Positions 43,311 to 54,115 of a DNA stretch of 64,000 nt are shown here, one piece after another. Made by a program: the position numbers and the translations under genes. Below the pieces are notes generated by a model, which was not told the origin of the DNA, made no database searches, and worked only from the letters and a program-made list of their open reading frames with translations. Source of the DNA: Austropuccinia psidii (taxonomy: Eukaryota; Basidiomycota; Pucciniomycetes; Pucciniales; Sphaerophragmiaceae); NCBI GenBank assembly GCA_023105745.1, contig JALGQZ010000019.1, positions 5,456,001-5,520,000 on the forward strand, read 5' to 3'. Positions within the stretch are counted from its first letter, which is position 1; each line of letters starts with the position of its first letter.

Positions 43311-46300
43311 TCATTGATGAGACTCTTCAGCCCTCTTGGAGGCTCTGAATCTTCTGAGGTGTATTTGTCCATCTGGGATTTCTTTCTCAGTTAACCATTT
43401 GTCTTTATCTGCTGGTTGATTCTTAAATCTAACCAGGTATTGCCTGTTGTCTTTCCCATTGATTCTGATCTTCCTGGCTTTAATGATCTTTTTCACTGGT
43501 CCAGGTGAGTCATCTTCCTCTACCAATCTTTCATGGGTGACTGTCTTCTTCCTGTCAGGGAATTTCTCCTCATCTGTCTGGTGATAAGTTTTGACCAGGC
43601 TCACAGGAAAAACTGGGTGTTTCCTAGAGAACTCTTTGGTTAGGTTGACCTCTACTGCATTCTTTCCTATTAATTTAATAATGGTGAATGGTCCTATGAA
43701 TGAGTCTCTCATCTTCTTGGGTACTTTTAGGTTGTTGAAGTTAAGAGTTGAGATTAGAACTTGGTCTCCTACTTTGAAATCAGGTTCTTGGTGACTTTTA
43801 TCATATCTCTGTTTGTTATATAATTTGGCTTCAGCCACACATTGCTCTGCTTTTTCGCAGGCAGTCTTCCACATTGTGTGAAAGTCTTTGGCTGTAGGAT
43901 GTACTGAGAGGAGGTTCTTCTTCAAGTAATCTACTGGAAGTAGTGGGTTCCATCCTTTCTCTAATGTGGCAGGGGTTTTTCCTGTCACTGAGTGTATACT
44001 TGTGTTGTATGCCAGTTGCACAGCTGGTAGGAGGGTTACCCAGTCATGGGTATATCCCCCATTGTCTTTATATTCCATGCCATATGCACAAAACCTTCTA
44101 ATGATGTCTTCCAATGTCTGGATCATTCTTTCTGCTAGACCATCTGTTTGTGGATGGTAAGCTGTGGAAAATGCTAGTTTGGTTCCCAGCATCTCATATA
44201 GATTAGTCCAAAATTCTGATGTGAATTTAGGGTCTCTGTCACTAATTATAATTCTTGGGACTCCACAGTTAGCTATCACATTGTTCCAGAACAATAAGGC
44301 TGTGTCCATTGCTGTGTCCTCTTTGTGACAGGGGAGACATCTGACACTCTTGCTATACCTGTCTACTACTACTAGGCATGCATTAAAGCTGTCTTTCCCT
44401 CCAGGGACCAGGCCTGTTACCCAATCCATGTTTATTATTTCCCAGGGGTGTTTGGGCTCCTCTATACTCTGGAGTAATCCATATCTTTTGCCATGACTTC
44501 TGTTGGCTTTTTGGCATCTGGTACAAGTGTTGATGTATTCACTCAAGTCTTGTTCCCACTTTGGCCACCAAGCTGTGCTAAAGACTCTTTCTTTAGTTCT
44601 TTCTTCACTCATATGTCCCATGTATGGGCAGTCATGGCATTCCTGTAGTATGAGGGAAATGTGTTCTCTACTTATTATTACCAGGGCACTTGTGTGTTTT
44701 TCCCTATGGTACAGTAGGTCATCTATCAGAAAAAATCTATTTTCTTTAAAGTTTTTGAGCCATGGCTCTTCCAATTGACTCTCTAGTTCAGGACTCCTGT
44801 ACTTTTGTTTTAGTAGTTGTATCAATATACTACACTGTTTGTGTTTATTGTATGCTGATTGTACTATACTAAAGAATTCTGTATTCAGATTAGAGGAGCT
44901 GATTCCCAGTATGGGTATCTCTTTAATCTCCCCATAGCTCTGTGCTGGGTTTGATGAATCATTCCCTAATGCCCAGTTTGATAGTTTGAAGTTCTTTCTC
45001 CTGTCTATCTCCATGCATTGTATAGGTATTTTGGCCCCATTTTCTGGGTCATATGCTGGATTTTCTTGGTCATTCTTCAGTGGCCACCTGCTGAGACCAT
45101 CTGCATTAGTATGACTTTTCCCTTCTTTATAGATGATAGTCATATTCCCTCTGTATTCTTGTATGGCTATTTGCCACCTAAGCATGTGTCTGTTTGTTGT
45201 TTTCATGTTCAACAGTGACTTGAGGGCTGTGCAGTCAGTAAAAACTTCAAATACTGCTCCTTCTAAGTAGTAATGGAGTTTTTCTAATGCCCATACCAAG
45301 CATAGACATTCTGTCTGAGTAGCTCCATATCTGGCTTCTGAGTCTTTCAGTTGTCTTGAGATATAGCAAATTACTCCTTCTTTGGGTATGCCATCTACTA
45401 GTTGCCTCTGGTGTAGTGCTGCTCCTAGCCCTTGGCTACATGCTGCATCTATGTATAGTTTGAATGGTAGTTCAAAATCAGGCATCATTAGGACAGGGGC
45501 ATTGGTCAGTTCATGTTTGATCTTTTCAAATGCATCCCTTCTTTCTTTGGTAATTTCAAAGACCACATCTTTTGAGCACAGTTTGTATAGGCTACTAGTG
45601 ATGTGTGCAAAGTTCTTTATGTGGCTTCTGTAGTAGCTAGCAAAGCCCAAAAAAGATTGCATTTCTTTGATGTTCTTTGGTACTGGTTTCTTTAGTACTG
45701 CAGCAACTTTGTTTTGGTCTATAGCTAGACTTAAACCTGAAACTTTGTGTCCTAGGGCTAGCAGTTCTTGCTGTCCAAAGTTACATTTCTTAAGAGATAT
45801 CTTCATATTGATTGGTGTGCATTTTCCCAATACTTTATCAATTTTCTTCACATGGTCTTCCCATGTTTCTGAGTATATGATGATATCATCAATGTACACT
45901 ACCATCCACCCTTCCATTATTTCTTCTTGAAATATGGTATCCATCATCCTCTGAAAATGGGCTGGTGCATTCTTAATGCCAAATGGCATTCTGGTATATT
46001 CATATATGCCCATATGGCATATAATTCTTAGCAATTTGATGGAATCTGGTTTTACCCCATTCTGGTGAAAACCTTTCATGCAGTCCATTTTTGTAATGAA
46101 CTTGGCTTTTGCTAGTTTATCTAGTGCATGTGGTATCCTTGGGATGGGGTACCTATCTGCTTTGGTGTAATTATTCAAAGCCCTGAAGTCACCACATAGT
46201 CTGGATTTACCATCATGCCATGTTATAAGGACTGGTGTAGTGACCTCTACTATCTCATTATGTCCTATCTTTCTTATTACCCCCATTTCTAGGAGTTCAT

Positions 46301-49172
46301 TGATGTGTTTCTCAATTTCTTTCCTAGTTTCCATGCTGGCTGGGTATGGTGGTCTCCTAAGCATAGGTGGATATGGTCTTTCTACATCCAGATATAATTC
46401 TATATCATGTCCTTTGATTTTTCCTAGTGGTTCATCTCCTATTGCAAAAGCTCCTCTATGCTTTCTCAATACTTTCAGTAAGTTGAGTTTCATTTTACTG
46501 GTGAGTTGAGTGCCATATTGGGCCTCTTTGAATTCTTCCACTAGTTCTTTCAAGGTGTTATCATTTGTTATATGATTAATGTCAAAGGAAAATTTTTTAT
46601 CTTTGTTTGTACCTATGGTAAGATATCTGTTTTTACTATTGCAAATATCCATACCATACATTCTTTGGTACTCTGTACCTAGTAAGAATCCTTGTACATG
46701 TGCATTTTCTAGAACTACAAATTCAGGTTCCAGTCTGATATTTCCTTTTTGGTGTGGGATAATTATCTCTTTGATTATTGTCCCTAGTGAGTGCATTTTG
46801 CCTGATGCACTTTTGAAGTTTCTGGCCTTTGTTGGGATTATATCATCTTCCCATTTGGGGAAATGTTGTTCCAAGTATTCTTTTGCCACTATGGAGCAAC
46901 TTGCTCCTGTGTCAATTATCATTGGGTGTTTACAGTTCTCAATATAAACTGTCAATTTTGTAGGTGTTCCATGAATGAATCCCATCCCTCTATTGGGGGT
47001 CACCAGGAATGTTTGTGCATTCTGTGTATGCTTACAGAGCTCTTTGTCTGTTGTTATTTGTGGTATGCCTGAATCCAATTCAATGTCTTGTATATCAAGT
47101 GAACTTTCTTCATTGCATTCCACTATGTATTCTTCTATGGTATCAGGTTCACTTTGTGATTCTGCTCTCATACCATTTCCCATGCTGTCAGAATCAGATT
47201 TTTCACCTGTTTGTTCTTCTTCTGATTCTTCATCAATTGCATATATTTTCTTTTTTGGTTTTGTGCAATTGTTAGCATAATGGTCTGGTGAACCACAGTT
47301 GTGGCACACATATTTCTTTTTTGGGGTTTCTTTCCCTTTTTCTTTGTTTGTCTCTTTAACTTCAGACCTCTTGTCTTTGAAGTTTGGTTTGAAAGATGTG
47401 TACCTTCCTATGGAGGTCTTTTTTCTCACATCTTGTATGACATTTGCTATGTCATCAATGCTGCTGATGTTGTTGCATCTGCATTTGACTGCATGTTCTA
47501 GATCTCCTGGCAATTTTGTCAGGAGTTTATGGTTTCTCATTTCTATTGTCATATTGGGATCAATAGCTTTTAGCCTCTTTGTTTGTTTGAGGCACCATTC
47601 ATAAGGGTCTTTTTCTGTGGAGTATCTATCACTTTCAAAGGACATGGTTTTTTGCCAGATCCAGCTACCATTGCTATACTTTTGTATAATCTGGTTCCTC
47701 CACCATGGCCAGCTTTTCCTGCCATGTATTTCTTTCATTTCAGTATACCATATGTTTGCATGGCCTCTGAATGCTGTGTTGAGTCTTGTTGTGATCCAGT
47801 AGTCTGGTATCTTTGGGACATCAACAAAGAGTCCATCAATATAGTCAATGATCTCCATATGGTCATATTCCCCTATTCCTGAGAACTTTGGCCAGTTTGT
47901 TACTTCTGGTAACTGTTTCAGTGCCTGTTTCTCTGAGTAGTTGAGATTTTCCCCATCTTGGTACACTGACTCTGATCTTAACTTTGGAATCTGATATTCA
48001 GGTTCCTGGTCATAGTCTTTGTCCTCTTCTTTTAATTTTGTAGAGGTAGTAGGGTGACCTTGTGTTGGAGGGTATTGATTGTCTTCCCTGTCATAGAGGT
48101 AATCAATTTCTTTGTCAAGGTTATCCTGCTGCTGCTGGATATTCCTCAGATCCCTCCTCACAGTTTGTTGTTCTTCTAGAATTGAATTCAACTGTCTGTT
48201 GGTTTTTTCAAATTCTGTCCAAATTTTGGCCAGATTTGAATTCAAGTCTTTTATGACTGTTGCTTGGAAAGCATTTTCTTCTTTCAATGTTTCCACTTCT
48301 GTCCTCATTTTTTCTGAGGTTTCATGTGTCCACTCCATGAATTGGGCCAATTTGGTCCATGTGAATTTGTTTTCAAACTCATGAGTGTGCATTGTAGTTT
48401 CAGTTATTAATTCTGGGTCTATTGAGTCAGAACTAGAAAAACTATTTGTAGGTACAACTATTTCTTGTTTTTGTGTACTTCTTGGACTAAGTCCATCAGC
48501 TTTTTCATCAATGGGTCTGCTTCTTTCTTCCTCTGGTTGAAAGAAGTTTTGTTTTTCCCTTGGGCTCCTTTTCTCCTGTTGGAAACTACCTGGAATGGTG
48601 GGGGAGCTTTGGATGAAGTTTCCTTTGGCTTGTAAGGCCTGGAACTGCTGGATGGTTGTGGGGAAGATGGGGCTTCTTCTTCCATTTCTGGGGGTGCCTG
48701 AATCTGACTGGGCTCTTCCTTGTGCCAAGATCTCTCTATGGCTTGTATGGCTGCCTGGTTCTCTTTGATTCTGGTTGCTCTTTCTTCTAAGAGTTTGAAA
48801 TTCTTGTTGGGATTCCAACCTTGCATTTCTGTCATAAGTTCCATCCAAGCCATTTGCTTGAGACAGATCTTCTGGGTTGTTATCCCCACTTCTGCCCATG
48901 ATGCTGCCATGGTGAACATTTTGTTGTCCATGCTCCATGTGAAGAGGTCTCTCAGGAGTTTGTGTATTTGGAGGACCTGTTCTGCATCTGTCCAATCTCC
49001 TGGTTGGACTCCTGGGTTGAATTTGATTTGGAACAAGACTTTGGGTAGGAGTTCCCTGATGGTAAGTCCTTTGCTGGTCATCTGCTCCATTTCTTCTTCC
49101 TCTGTGTCTTCTTGGCCAGTGTTCTGGTTGATTTCTTGGGAATCCAAGATCTCTAAGAAGTGGAGGTGTCAT
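43311..49172 (-). CDS. R1 Gag-Pol polyprotein, intact, 1953 aa
   Basis: One frame holds all retrotransposon functions. Residues 1-240 are Gln/Arg/Pro-rich, low in hydrophobics, and overlap the second frame. Then coiled coil (about 265-355), capsid-like domain (415-590), zinc knuckle C-x2-C-x4-H-x4-C (623-636), protease D754-T-G, RT with GDFRALN and YIDD at 1093-1096, RNase H D1242/E1288/D1313/D1358, integrase finger H1513, H1520, C1550, C1553, and DDE D1583, D1645, E1681 (35-residue spacing). The tail (about 1893-1943, QYLVRFKN..W) resembles a divergent chromodomain. The ATG at 49172 lies inside the 80-bp intron 49153-49232, so it is present only in RNA that keeps this intron. No frameshift is needed between gag and pol. 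Confidence 0.97.
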   Translation of the reverse strand: MTPPLLRDLGFPRNQPEHWPRRHRGRRNGADDQQRTYHQGTPTQSLVPNQIQPRSPTRRLDRCRTGPPNTQTPERPLHMEHGQQNVHHGSIMGRSGDNNPEDLSQANGLDGTYDRNARLESQQEFQTLRRKSNQNQREPGSHTSHREILAQGRAQSDSGTPRNGRRSPIFPTTIQQFQALQAKGNFIQSSPTIPGSFQQEKRSPREKQNFFQPEEERSRPIDEKADGLSPRSTQKQEIVVPTNSFSSSDSIDPELITETTMHTHEFENKFTWTKLAQFMEWTHETSEKMRTEVETLKEENAFQATVIKDLNSNLAKIWTEFEKTNRQLNSILEEQQTVRRDLRNIQQQQDNLDKEIDYLYDREDNQYPPTQGHPTTSTKLKEEDKDYDQEPEYQIPKLRSESVYQDGENLNYSEKQALKQLPEVTNWPKFSGIGEYDHMEIIDYIDGLFVDVPKIPDYWITTRLNTAFRGHANIWYTEMKEIHGRKSWPWWRNQIIQKYSNGSWIWQKTMSFESDRYSTEKDPYEWCLKQTKRLKAIDPNMTIEMRNHKLLTKLPGDLEHAVKCRCNNISSIDDIANVIQDVRKKTSIGRYTSFKPNFKDKRSEVKETNKEKGKETPKKKYVCHNCGSPDHYANNCTKPKKKIYAIDEESEEEQTGEKSDSDSMGNGMRAESQSEPDTIEEYIVECNEESSLDIQDIELDSGIPQITTDKELCKHTQNAQTFLVTPNRGMGFIHGTPTKLTVYIENCKHPMIIDTGASCSIVAKEYLEQHFPKWEDDIIPTKARNFKSASGKMHSLGTIIKEIIIPHQKGNIRLEPEFVVLENAHVQGFLLGTEYQRMYGMDICNSKNRYLTIGTNKDKKFSFDINHITNDNTLKELVEEFKEAQYGTQLTSKMKLNLLKVLRKHRGAFAIGDEPLGKIKGHDIELYLDVERPYPPMLRRPPYPASMETRKEIEKHINELLEMGVIRKIGHNEIVEVTTPVLITWHDGKSRLCGDFRALNNYTKADRYPIPRIPHALDKLAKAKFITKMDCMKGFHQNGVKPDSIKLLRIICHMGIYEYTRMPFGIKNAPAHFQRMMDTIFQEEIMEGWMVVYIDDIIIYSETWEDHVKKIDKVLGKCTPINMKISLKKCNFGQQELLALGHKVSGLSLAIDQNKVAAVLKKPVPKNIKEMQSFLGFASYYRSHIKNFAHITSSLYKLCSKDVVFEITKERRDAFEKIKHELTNAPVLMMPDFELPFKLYIDAACSQGLGAALHQRQLVDGIPKEGVICYISRQLKDSEARYGATQTECLCLVWALEKLHYYLEGAVFEVFTDCTALKSLLNMKTTNRHMLRWQIAIQEYRGNMTIIYKEGKSHTNADGLSRWPLKNDQENPAYDPENGAKIPIQCMEIDRRKNFKLSNWALGNDSSNPAQSYGEIKEIPILGISSSNLNTEFFSIVQSAYNKHKQCSILIQLLKQKYRSPELESQLEEPWLKNFKENRFFLIDDLLYHREKHTSALVIISREHISLILQECHDCPYMGHMSEERTKERVFSTAWWPKWEQDLSEYINTCTRCQKANRSHGKRYGLLQSIEEPKHPWEIINMDWVTGLVPGGKDSFNACLVVVDRYSKSVRCLPCHKEDTAMDTALLFWNNVIANCGVPRIIISDRDPKFTSEFWTNLYEMLGTKLAFSTAYHPQTDGLAERMIQTLEDIIRRFCAYGMEYKDNGGYTHDWVTLLPAVQLAYNTSIHSVTGKTPATLEKGWNPLLPVDYLKKNLLSVHPTAKDFHTMWKTACEKAEQCVAEAKLYNKQRYDKSHQEPDFKVGDQVLISTLNFNNLKVPKKMRDSFIGPFTIIKLIGKNAVEVNLTKEFSRKHPVFPVSLVKTYHQTDEEKFPDRKKTVTHERLVEEDDSPGPVKKIIKARKIRINGKDNRQYLVRFKNQPADKDKWLTEKEIPDGQIHLRRFRASKRAEESHQ

Positions 49173-49544
49173 GTTAACAATGTTAAAAAATGACAGACAA
49201 TAAAAATGTTGTATTTTTCAAGGTTTATTTACCTTTGGCAGGCCCTTGTACAAATTTATGATCTATACTCTTTGGCAATTTGCCTTTGGAGTTTACAACT
49301 GGGTTGATAACAGTGATTTTCTGTTTCTCAACTTGTTTTGGTGATCCAACTGGTTTTGTTGGAGCTTTTCTGGGTTTTTTGGCCCTTGGCACAGCTATTG
49401 GTGTCCAATCTTTTGAGTTGATTGTCACTTCACTGTGTCTTTTCTGCTTGCCCTTGGTGTTTGGCAGCGCCTCTCTGTCTTCTGAGGCTGTCACAGATGG
49501 GTTTCCTTGTGACTGGGTTTCTAATGGAATGTAGTCCTTTTCCA
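48458..49544 (-). CDS. R1 spliced overlapping-frame protein, about 335 aa
   Basis: Model: leader exon ends in A at 50280; 735-bp intron; exon 1 49544-49233; 80-bp intron (GTAAAT..CTTCTTAG); exon 2 49152-48458. A plus TG makes the only ATG of exon 1, and the lengths (1+312 then 695 nt) keep one frame to the stop. Exon 1 is basic with KKPRK-type patches. Exon 2, in the frame other than the polyprotein, has an acidic start, a helical domain with Trp-rich motifs ([25 protein letters not shown]), a Pro/Ser-rich linker, a basic stretch and a C-terminal helix. It resembles no family I know. The same protein can be read in R2 and R3. A structural, RNA-binding or regulatory role is conceivable. Confidence 0.7.
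49153..49232 (-). other. R1 small intron that contains the polyprotein ATG
   Basis: CCAAAG|GTAAAT donor and CTTCTTAG|AGATC acceptor, 80 bp. R2 (34234-34301) and R3 (61930-61997) have 68-bp introns at the same place with GTAAA and CCTCAG|AGATCTTGG. In R1 the exon 1 frame reads TAA shortly after the donor if unspliced. Confidence 0.72.
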
Positions 49545-50279
49545 CTATTCAGAAAAGATATTTCAGATTGTATATCAGTATTTTATGATAAAACAAAATG
49601 ATTATATTCAATTCTACTGTTATTTTTCGAAATTTTTAAGTGTTTTTATGTTTTTTATTGTTTTTATATGTTTTTGTTTGAAAAATAACAGTTTTTGAGT
49701 TTTTCACTTATGTTTTATAAGTGAAAAAACTGTAATATCCAAGTGTTTTGTGAATGATTCACTTGGATATTATTGTGTTTTTGTGTAAAACACGTCAAAT
49801 TTATTAAATTATAATAAATTTGATTTTTTTATTATAAATATTATAAATAATATTTATTATAATACTTTGATATTAGTTAAATATCAAGTAATTACAAGTT
49901 TTCACGTCAATTTGAGTGATATCTTGTTTTAAAGGAAATATTTAATTAAAATATTCCTTGTAAAATAATAAAAAATTATTTTATTATTTTATATTTATTA
50001 ATTATTAATTAATAAATGTTTATATATTAATTTTCACGCACTTTGGTGAAAAATAATAGTAAAATAAATAATATACTGTTTGTATATTATTATTTATATT
50101 GAAATTTAAATAATACAGATGTATTATTATGAAATTTCGTGGAATTTATTGCAATAAAAAAAATATAAAGAGGATATATACTCTTATTCTCAACAAAAAT
50201 ATTTTATAATATATATTTTTGGAGTAAAAAAAAAGAATTGTATAAAAAAAAATGATGATAAAATAAAAATTTTACTCAC
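49545..50279 (-). other. R1 leader intron, no gene
   Basis: Very AT-rich; donor CACTACAA|GTGAGT at 50280/50279 and acceptor TTTTCTGAATAG|TGGAAA at 49545/49544. R2, the duplicated fragment and R3 show the same donor and acceptor context with introns of 545, 547 and 555 bp. Confidence 0.72.
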
Positions 50280-50362
50280 TTGTAGTGAGATACCTTTTAA
50301 ATAGCTGAATTTTACGCTTAATTCAGTTCAAAATACGTCCAATAAGGTTGAATAACCACGGC

Positions 50363-50375
50363 CAGGCCCCCAAAT
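50363..50375 (-). promoter_or_regulatory. R1 putative primer-binding site
   Basis: Element-sense the LTR is followed by ATTTGGGGGCCTGGCC. The TGGGGGCCTGGC core, one to three bases after the LTR, is shared by R1, R2, R3 and T1. TGG at its start fits pairing with a tRNA 3' CCA end; I cannot name the tRNA. Confidence 0.6.
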
Positions 50376-51874
50376 TGTCAGGGTGAGTCTATGTAGAAGC
50401 TTAAAAACAGTAAATACAAGCTAGTACTATGACTGTGACACGTCAAAATAAGTAATAAAAAATTCTTCAGGTCCTACTGCTACGTGGTAGCAGTGGTGAT
50501 GAGTCTATTGAGGACCTGGGTTGCAATGTTCTAATATCTTTGACTGTAAAGAAACACTACAATAATTATATTTAATTATATCTTTAAGTATTCTAAGGAC
50601 ACTACTGATGATTAACAGTCTTGTCACGTAAGAATATATAAATAAAAGATAAGATGAGGATTTTTGAAGGCAAAAACCCTTCTTTTTATATCTTTCAAGA
50701 CTGTCAAGAGTTATTTACTCTTCACACGTCAGAGGAGTGAAAATTTTCACTCCATTGGCCAGTCTGTGGTTCTGGATCCTCAATTCTGACGTCAGTGGAG
50801 GCAGAATTGTGGTTTTGGGACCACAAATGATCATTCTGGATCAATACAGGATGAAAAAACTTTTCACCTGCCACGTCAGCACTTGGATGACGTTGTTCTG
50901 GTGTTTGTATGACCAATACTAGTCATTCTGGGCGGGTTTAAGCTTTGAACAACCATTATTTTGAGTATTAAGACTGTACTGGTTGGTACAGGTTTGGTAC
51001 AGGCCAGTATTGGCCAAAATACTTCCAACTAAGATATCTTGGTCAGTTTTTGAGATATCAAGAAACTGAGAGCACAGAATTGAAGGGCTTAATGAGCTCT
51101 TCAATTTGGTATGCTTCATGTTTACCCTTCTTTAAAATAGCAAAAGTTATAAGGGTTTTAAGTTTTTGGATGTATTTTTGTACATCAGTATGGGGCTTCA
51201 AAAACTTCCATACCAGATATCTTCTTCAGTTTGGAAGATATCTGTATTCTGATGATACAGTTTTGTAGGGCTTGATTAGCCCTACAGTTTGGTATGTGAC
51301 ACTGTACAGTTGTATGAGTGTATGCCAAAGATACAGGGGTTTGTTTATTTTCTTATTTTCAGAATATCTGTATTTTGGTTGTTAAACCTTTGAACCAAGA
51401 TCCCTCAGTCAATTTAAGAGATACAGAGGTCTAAGGTATCTCAAATTAAAGCTCTTGTTGAGATCTTTAATTTGGTTATACTTTTGTACAGTTTTGTACA
51501 AGCCCTCTTTGACTTTCAGGGGGACTTGGTTTTGAAAATGAGGTTATATGGTATCTCCAGTTGTAGTGGTGTTACAACAACATGGATGATATCATTGTGT
51601 AGCTCTTTATGTGAGCTTTAAGAAAAATACCATTTGGGTATAGGATAACTTAAATATGCATAAGTTATATGAGAGGTGAAAATAAGGGTTTTGACTTATT
51701 TATTTTCCTCTAGGTTTCCTTATTCTGTTTGGATAAGGTTGGTGTTTAATGTAAGAGGATTGTTTTCTCTTAATTATTACCTGTATTGACTATGTTTGTT
51801 CAATACTTGTCATACCATTATTTATGGTATGTTGGATGTCATGCTAGTGCTCTGTTTTGAGTCACAGGCTGACA
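50376..51874 (-). repeat. R1 5' LTR
   Basis: 1499 bp, one observed difference from the 3' LTR. Confidence 0.96.
50469..50517 (-). promoter_or_regulatory. Two-stem LTR structure, R1 5' LTR
   Basis: Same as 41881-41929. In the 5' LTR it is close to the 3' end, about 95 bases before the primer-binding site, so it would be part of the RNA leader if transcription starts upstream of it. Confidence 0.65.
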
Positions 51875-51879
51875 AAAGA

Positions 51880-53975
51880 ATTAAAGCTTATGAGAAGATA
51901 AAGAAAGCCCTTACAGAAGCACCTTTACTCCTCATGCCTGACTGGAATATTCCCTTTAAATTGTACATTAATGCATGTGGAGATGGATTAGGGGCAGCTC
52001 TACATCAAGTCCAAATTATTGATTACAAACCTAAAGAAGGACCAGTTTTTACATCTCAAGACAAATCAAACCAACAGAAGCCAGATATGGTGCAAGCCAA
52101 ATGGAGTGCTTATGTTTGGTATGGGCACTTGAGAAACTACACTATTATCTTGATGGCAGTGTTTTTGAAGTGATAACTGACTGTAATGCCATAAAATCAC
52201 TTCTTAACATGAAAACTCCCAACAGACATATGTTGAGATGGCAAATAGCCATTCAAGAATACAGAGGAAACATGACTATAGTTCATAAAGCAGGAAACAT
52301 TCACAAGAATGCTGATGGACTTAGTAGATGGGCTTTAGCCAACACTCCTGATAACCCAGCTTATGTACCTTTGGAAGCTGAACCACAGATTCCAATTGAA
52401 GGAATTAACATAACTGATATTGGGACTGAATTCTTTGAAGAGGTCAGAGAGTCTTATAAACAAGACAAGAATTGCCATATCTTGACTTCTTTATTAGATA
52501 AAGACTGCAAAGATACATCTTTAGTTAATGCACTTGATGAAGTTTGGAAAAATTCCTATCCTGAAGGAAGATTTCACTTGTTTGATGGGATTATTTACCA
52601 TAGAACAAAACATTCTTGTGTGATGACACTGTGTAGTAGATTGCTTATCAATACCATTCTTCATGAATGCCATGCTAGCATTTACTCTGGACACCTATCA
52701 GAATACAGAACACTTGAAAAGGTGAAGAACTGTGCATGGTGGCCATCTTGGAGAAAAGAAACCATTGAATATTGCCATACCTGTGATAGATGCCAAAAGG
52801 CAAACAGGAGTACAGGCAAGAAATTTGGATTGATGATCCATATTCAAGAACCAAAATCCCCTTGGGAAGTTGTTCACATGGATTGGGTAACAGCACTTCC
52901 TCCAAGTGGTGACAAAAGTTATAATGCTTGTTTAGTCATTGTAGACAGATATAGCAAAACTCCCATATTCTTACCATGTCATAAAGATGACACTGCTATG
53001 GATACAGCTCTTCTTTTATGGAGTAGAGTTATTTCTCATACAGGGTTATTTAAGAATATCATAAGTGACAGAGACCCCAAGTTTACATCTGCACTTTGGA
53101 CCAATCTTCATAGATTGTTTGGGACTAAGCTATCATTCTCTACAGCATATCACCCTCAAACAGATGGGCTAGCAGAAAGGATGATTCAAACTTTAGAAGA
53201 CATGATCAGGAGATTTTGTGCTTATGGATTAGAATTCAAAGACTCAGATGGCTTTACCCATGACTGGTGCACTCTGATACCTGCATTAGAATTGGCATAC
53301 AAGACATCAGTCCATTCTTCCACAGGACAAACTCCTGCTATGTTAGAGAAATGATGGAATCCAAGACTCCCAGCAGACACACTGAGGAAAGACTTGATTG
53401 ACATTCATCCTACAGCTTCCAGCTTCAAATTAATGCTTGATAAAGTAAAACATCATGCAAAACAGAGTATGCATGATGCTCTTGATTATGCAAAACAGAA
53501 GTGGGACAAGAGTCATAAAGTACCAGACTTCAAAGTAGGGGACTTAGTGCTAGTTTCAACCTTGAATTTTAATAATATCAAAGGCCCAAAGAAACTTAAA
53601 GATTCTTATGTAGGACCTTTTGTTATTGTTGCTTTACATGGAACCAATGCAGTTCAAGTGGAATTGAGTGGTGAATTGGAAAATAAACACCCCACATTCC
53701 CAGTCAGCTTGATAAAACCTTATCAACCAGCTGACAAAGAATTGTTTCCTTTAAGAAACCCAACTCCTTTAACTGTACCACCTCTGGAACAGAATGAAGA
53801 CAAAAAGATAAAGAAAGTCATTAAAGAAAGGAGACTTAGGGGTAAAAATCAAAGAGAATATCTTGTCAGATATAGGAATCCAGTACATGAAGATGAATGG
53901 ATGGCAGAATCAGAAATACCTGACTCAGATAAACTCTTAAGAAGATTTAGACATGAAAGAAGGCCACAAGCCTGA
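51880..53975 (+). pseudogene. T1 pol (3' part): RNase H and integrase
   Basis: Continues the T1 polyprotein after the R1 insertion (GAA AGA then ATT AAA GCT). RNase H ([16 protein letters not shown]; the first Asp is Asn here), the ADGLSRW linker, HHCC finger, [34 protein letters not shown] region and a chromodomain-like tail ending at TGA 53973-53975. One base is lost near 52048 (frame moves from that of 51880 to that of 52101), and a Gly codon is TGA at 53352. The chromodomain-like tail (KKVIKERRLRGKNQREYLVRY) is shorter than in R1. Confidence 0.94.
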
Positions 53976-54103
53976 ATATGTCTATAAATGTGCTTTAAAT
54001 TACTTGATCTGAGTAATGTGAAGAGGTTGGACAGTGGACATTACCCCCCTTTGGGGCCTTATTCTTTTATCACTAATAAAATTGTAGTACAATTTTATTT
54101 TTT

Positions 54104-54115
54104 GGTGGGAGGGAA
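54104..54115 (+). promoter_or_regulatory. T1 polypurine tract
   Basis: GGTGGGAGGGAA abuts the 3' LTR. The stretch 53976-54103 between the pol stop and this tract is non-coding. Confidence 0.85.

Larger units (their letters stand above)
41788..51874 (-). mobile_element. R1: complete, recent R-family element
   Basis: 10,087 bp with 1499-bp LTRs at both ends, TSD AAAGA (41783-41787 and 51875-51879) inside T1 pol. I found a single difference between the LTRs (A at 42209, G at 50797). The polyprotein is open over 1953 codons. R1 should be either active or very recently so. Confidence 0.97.
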
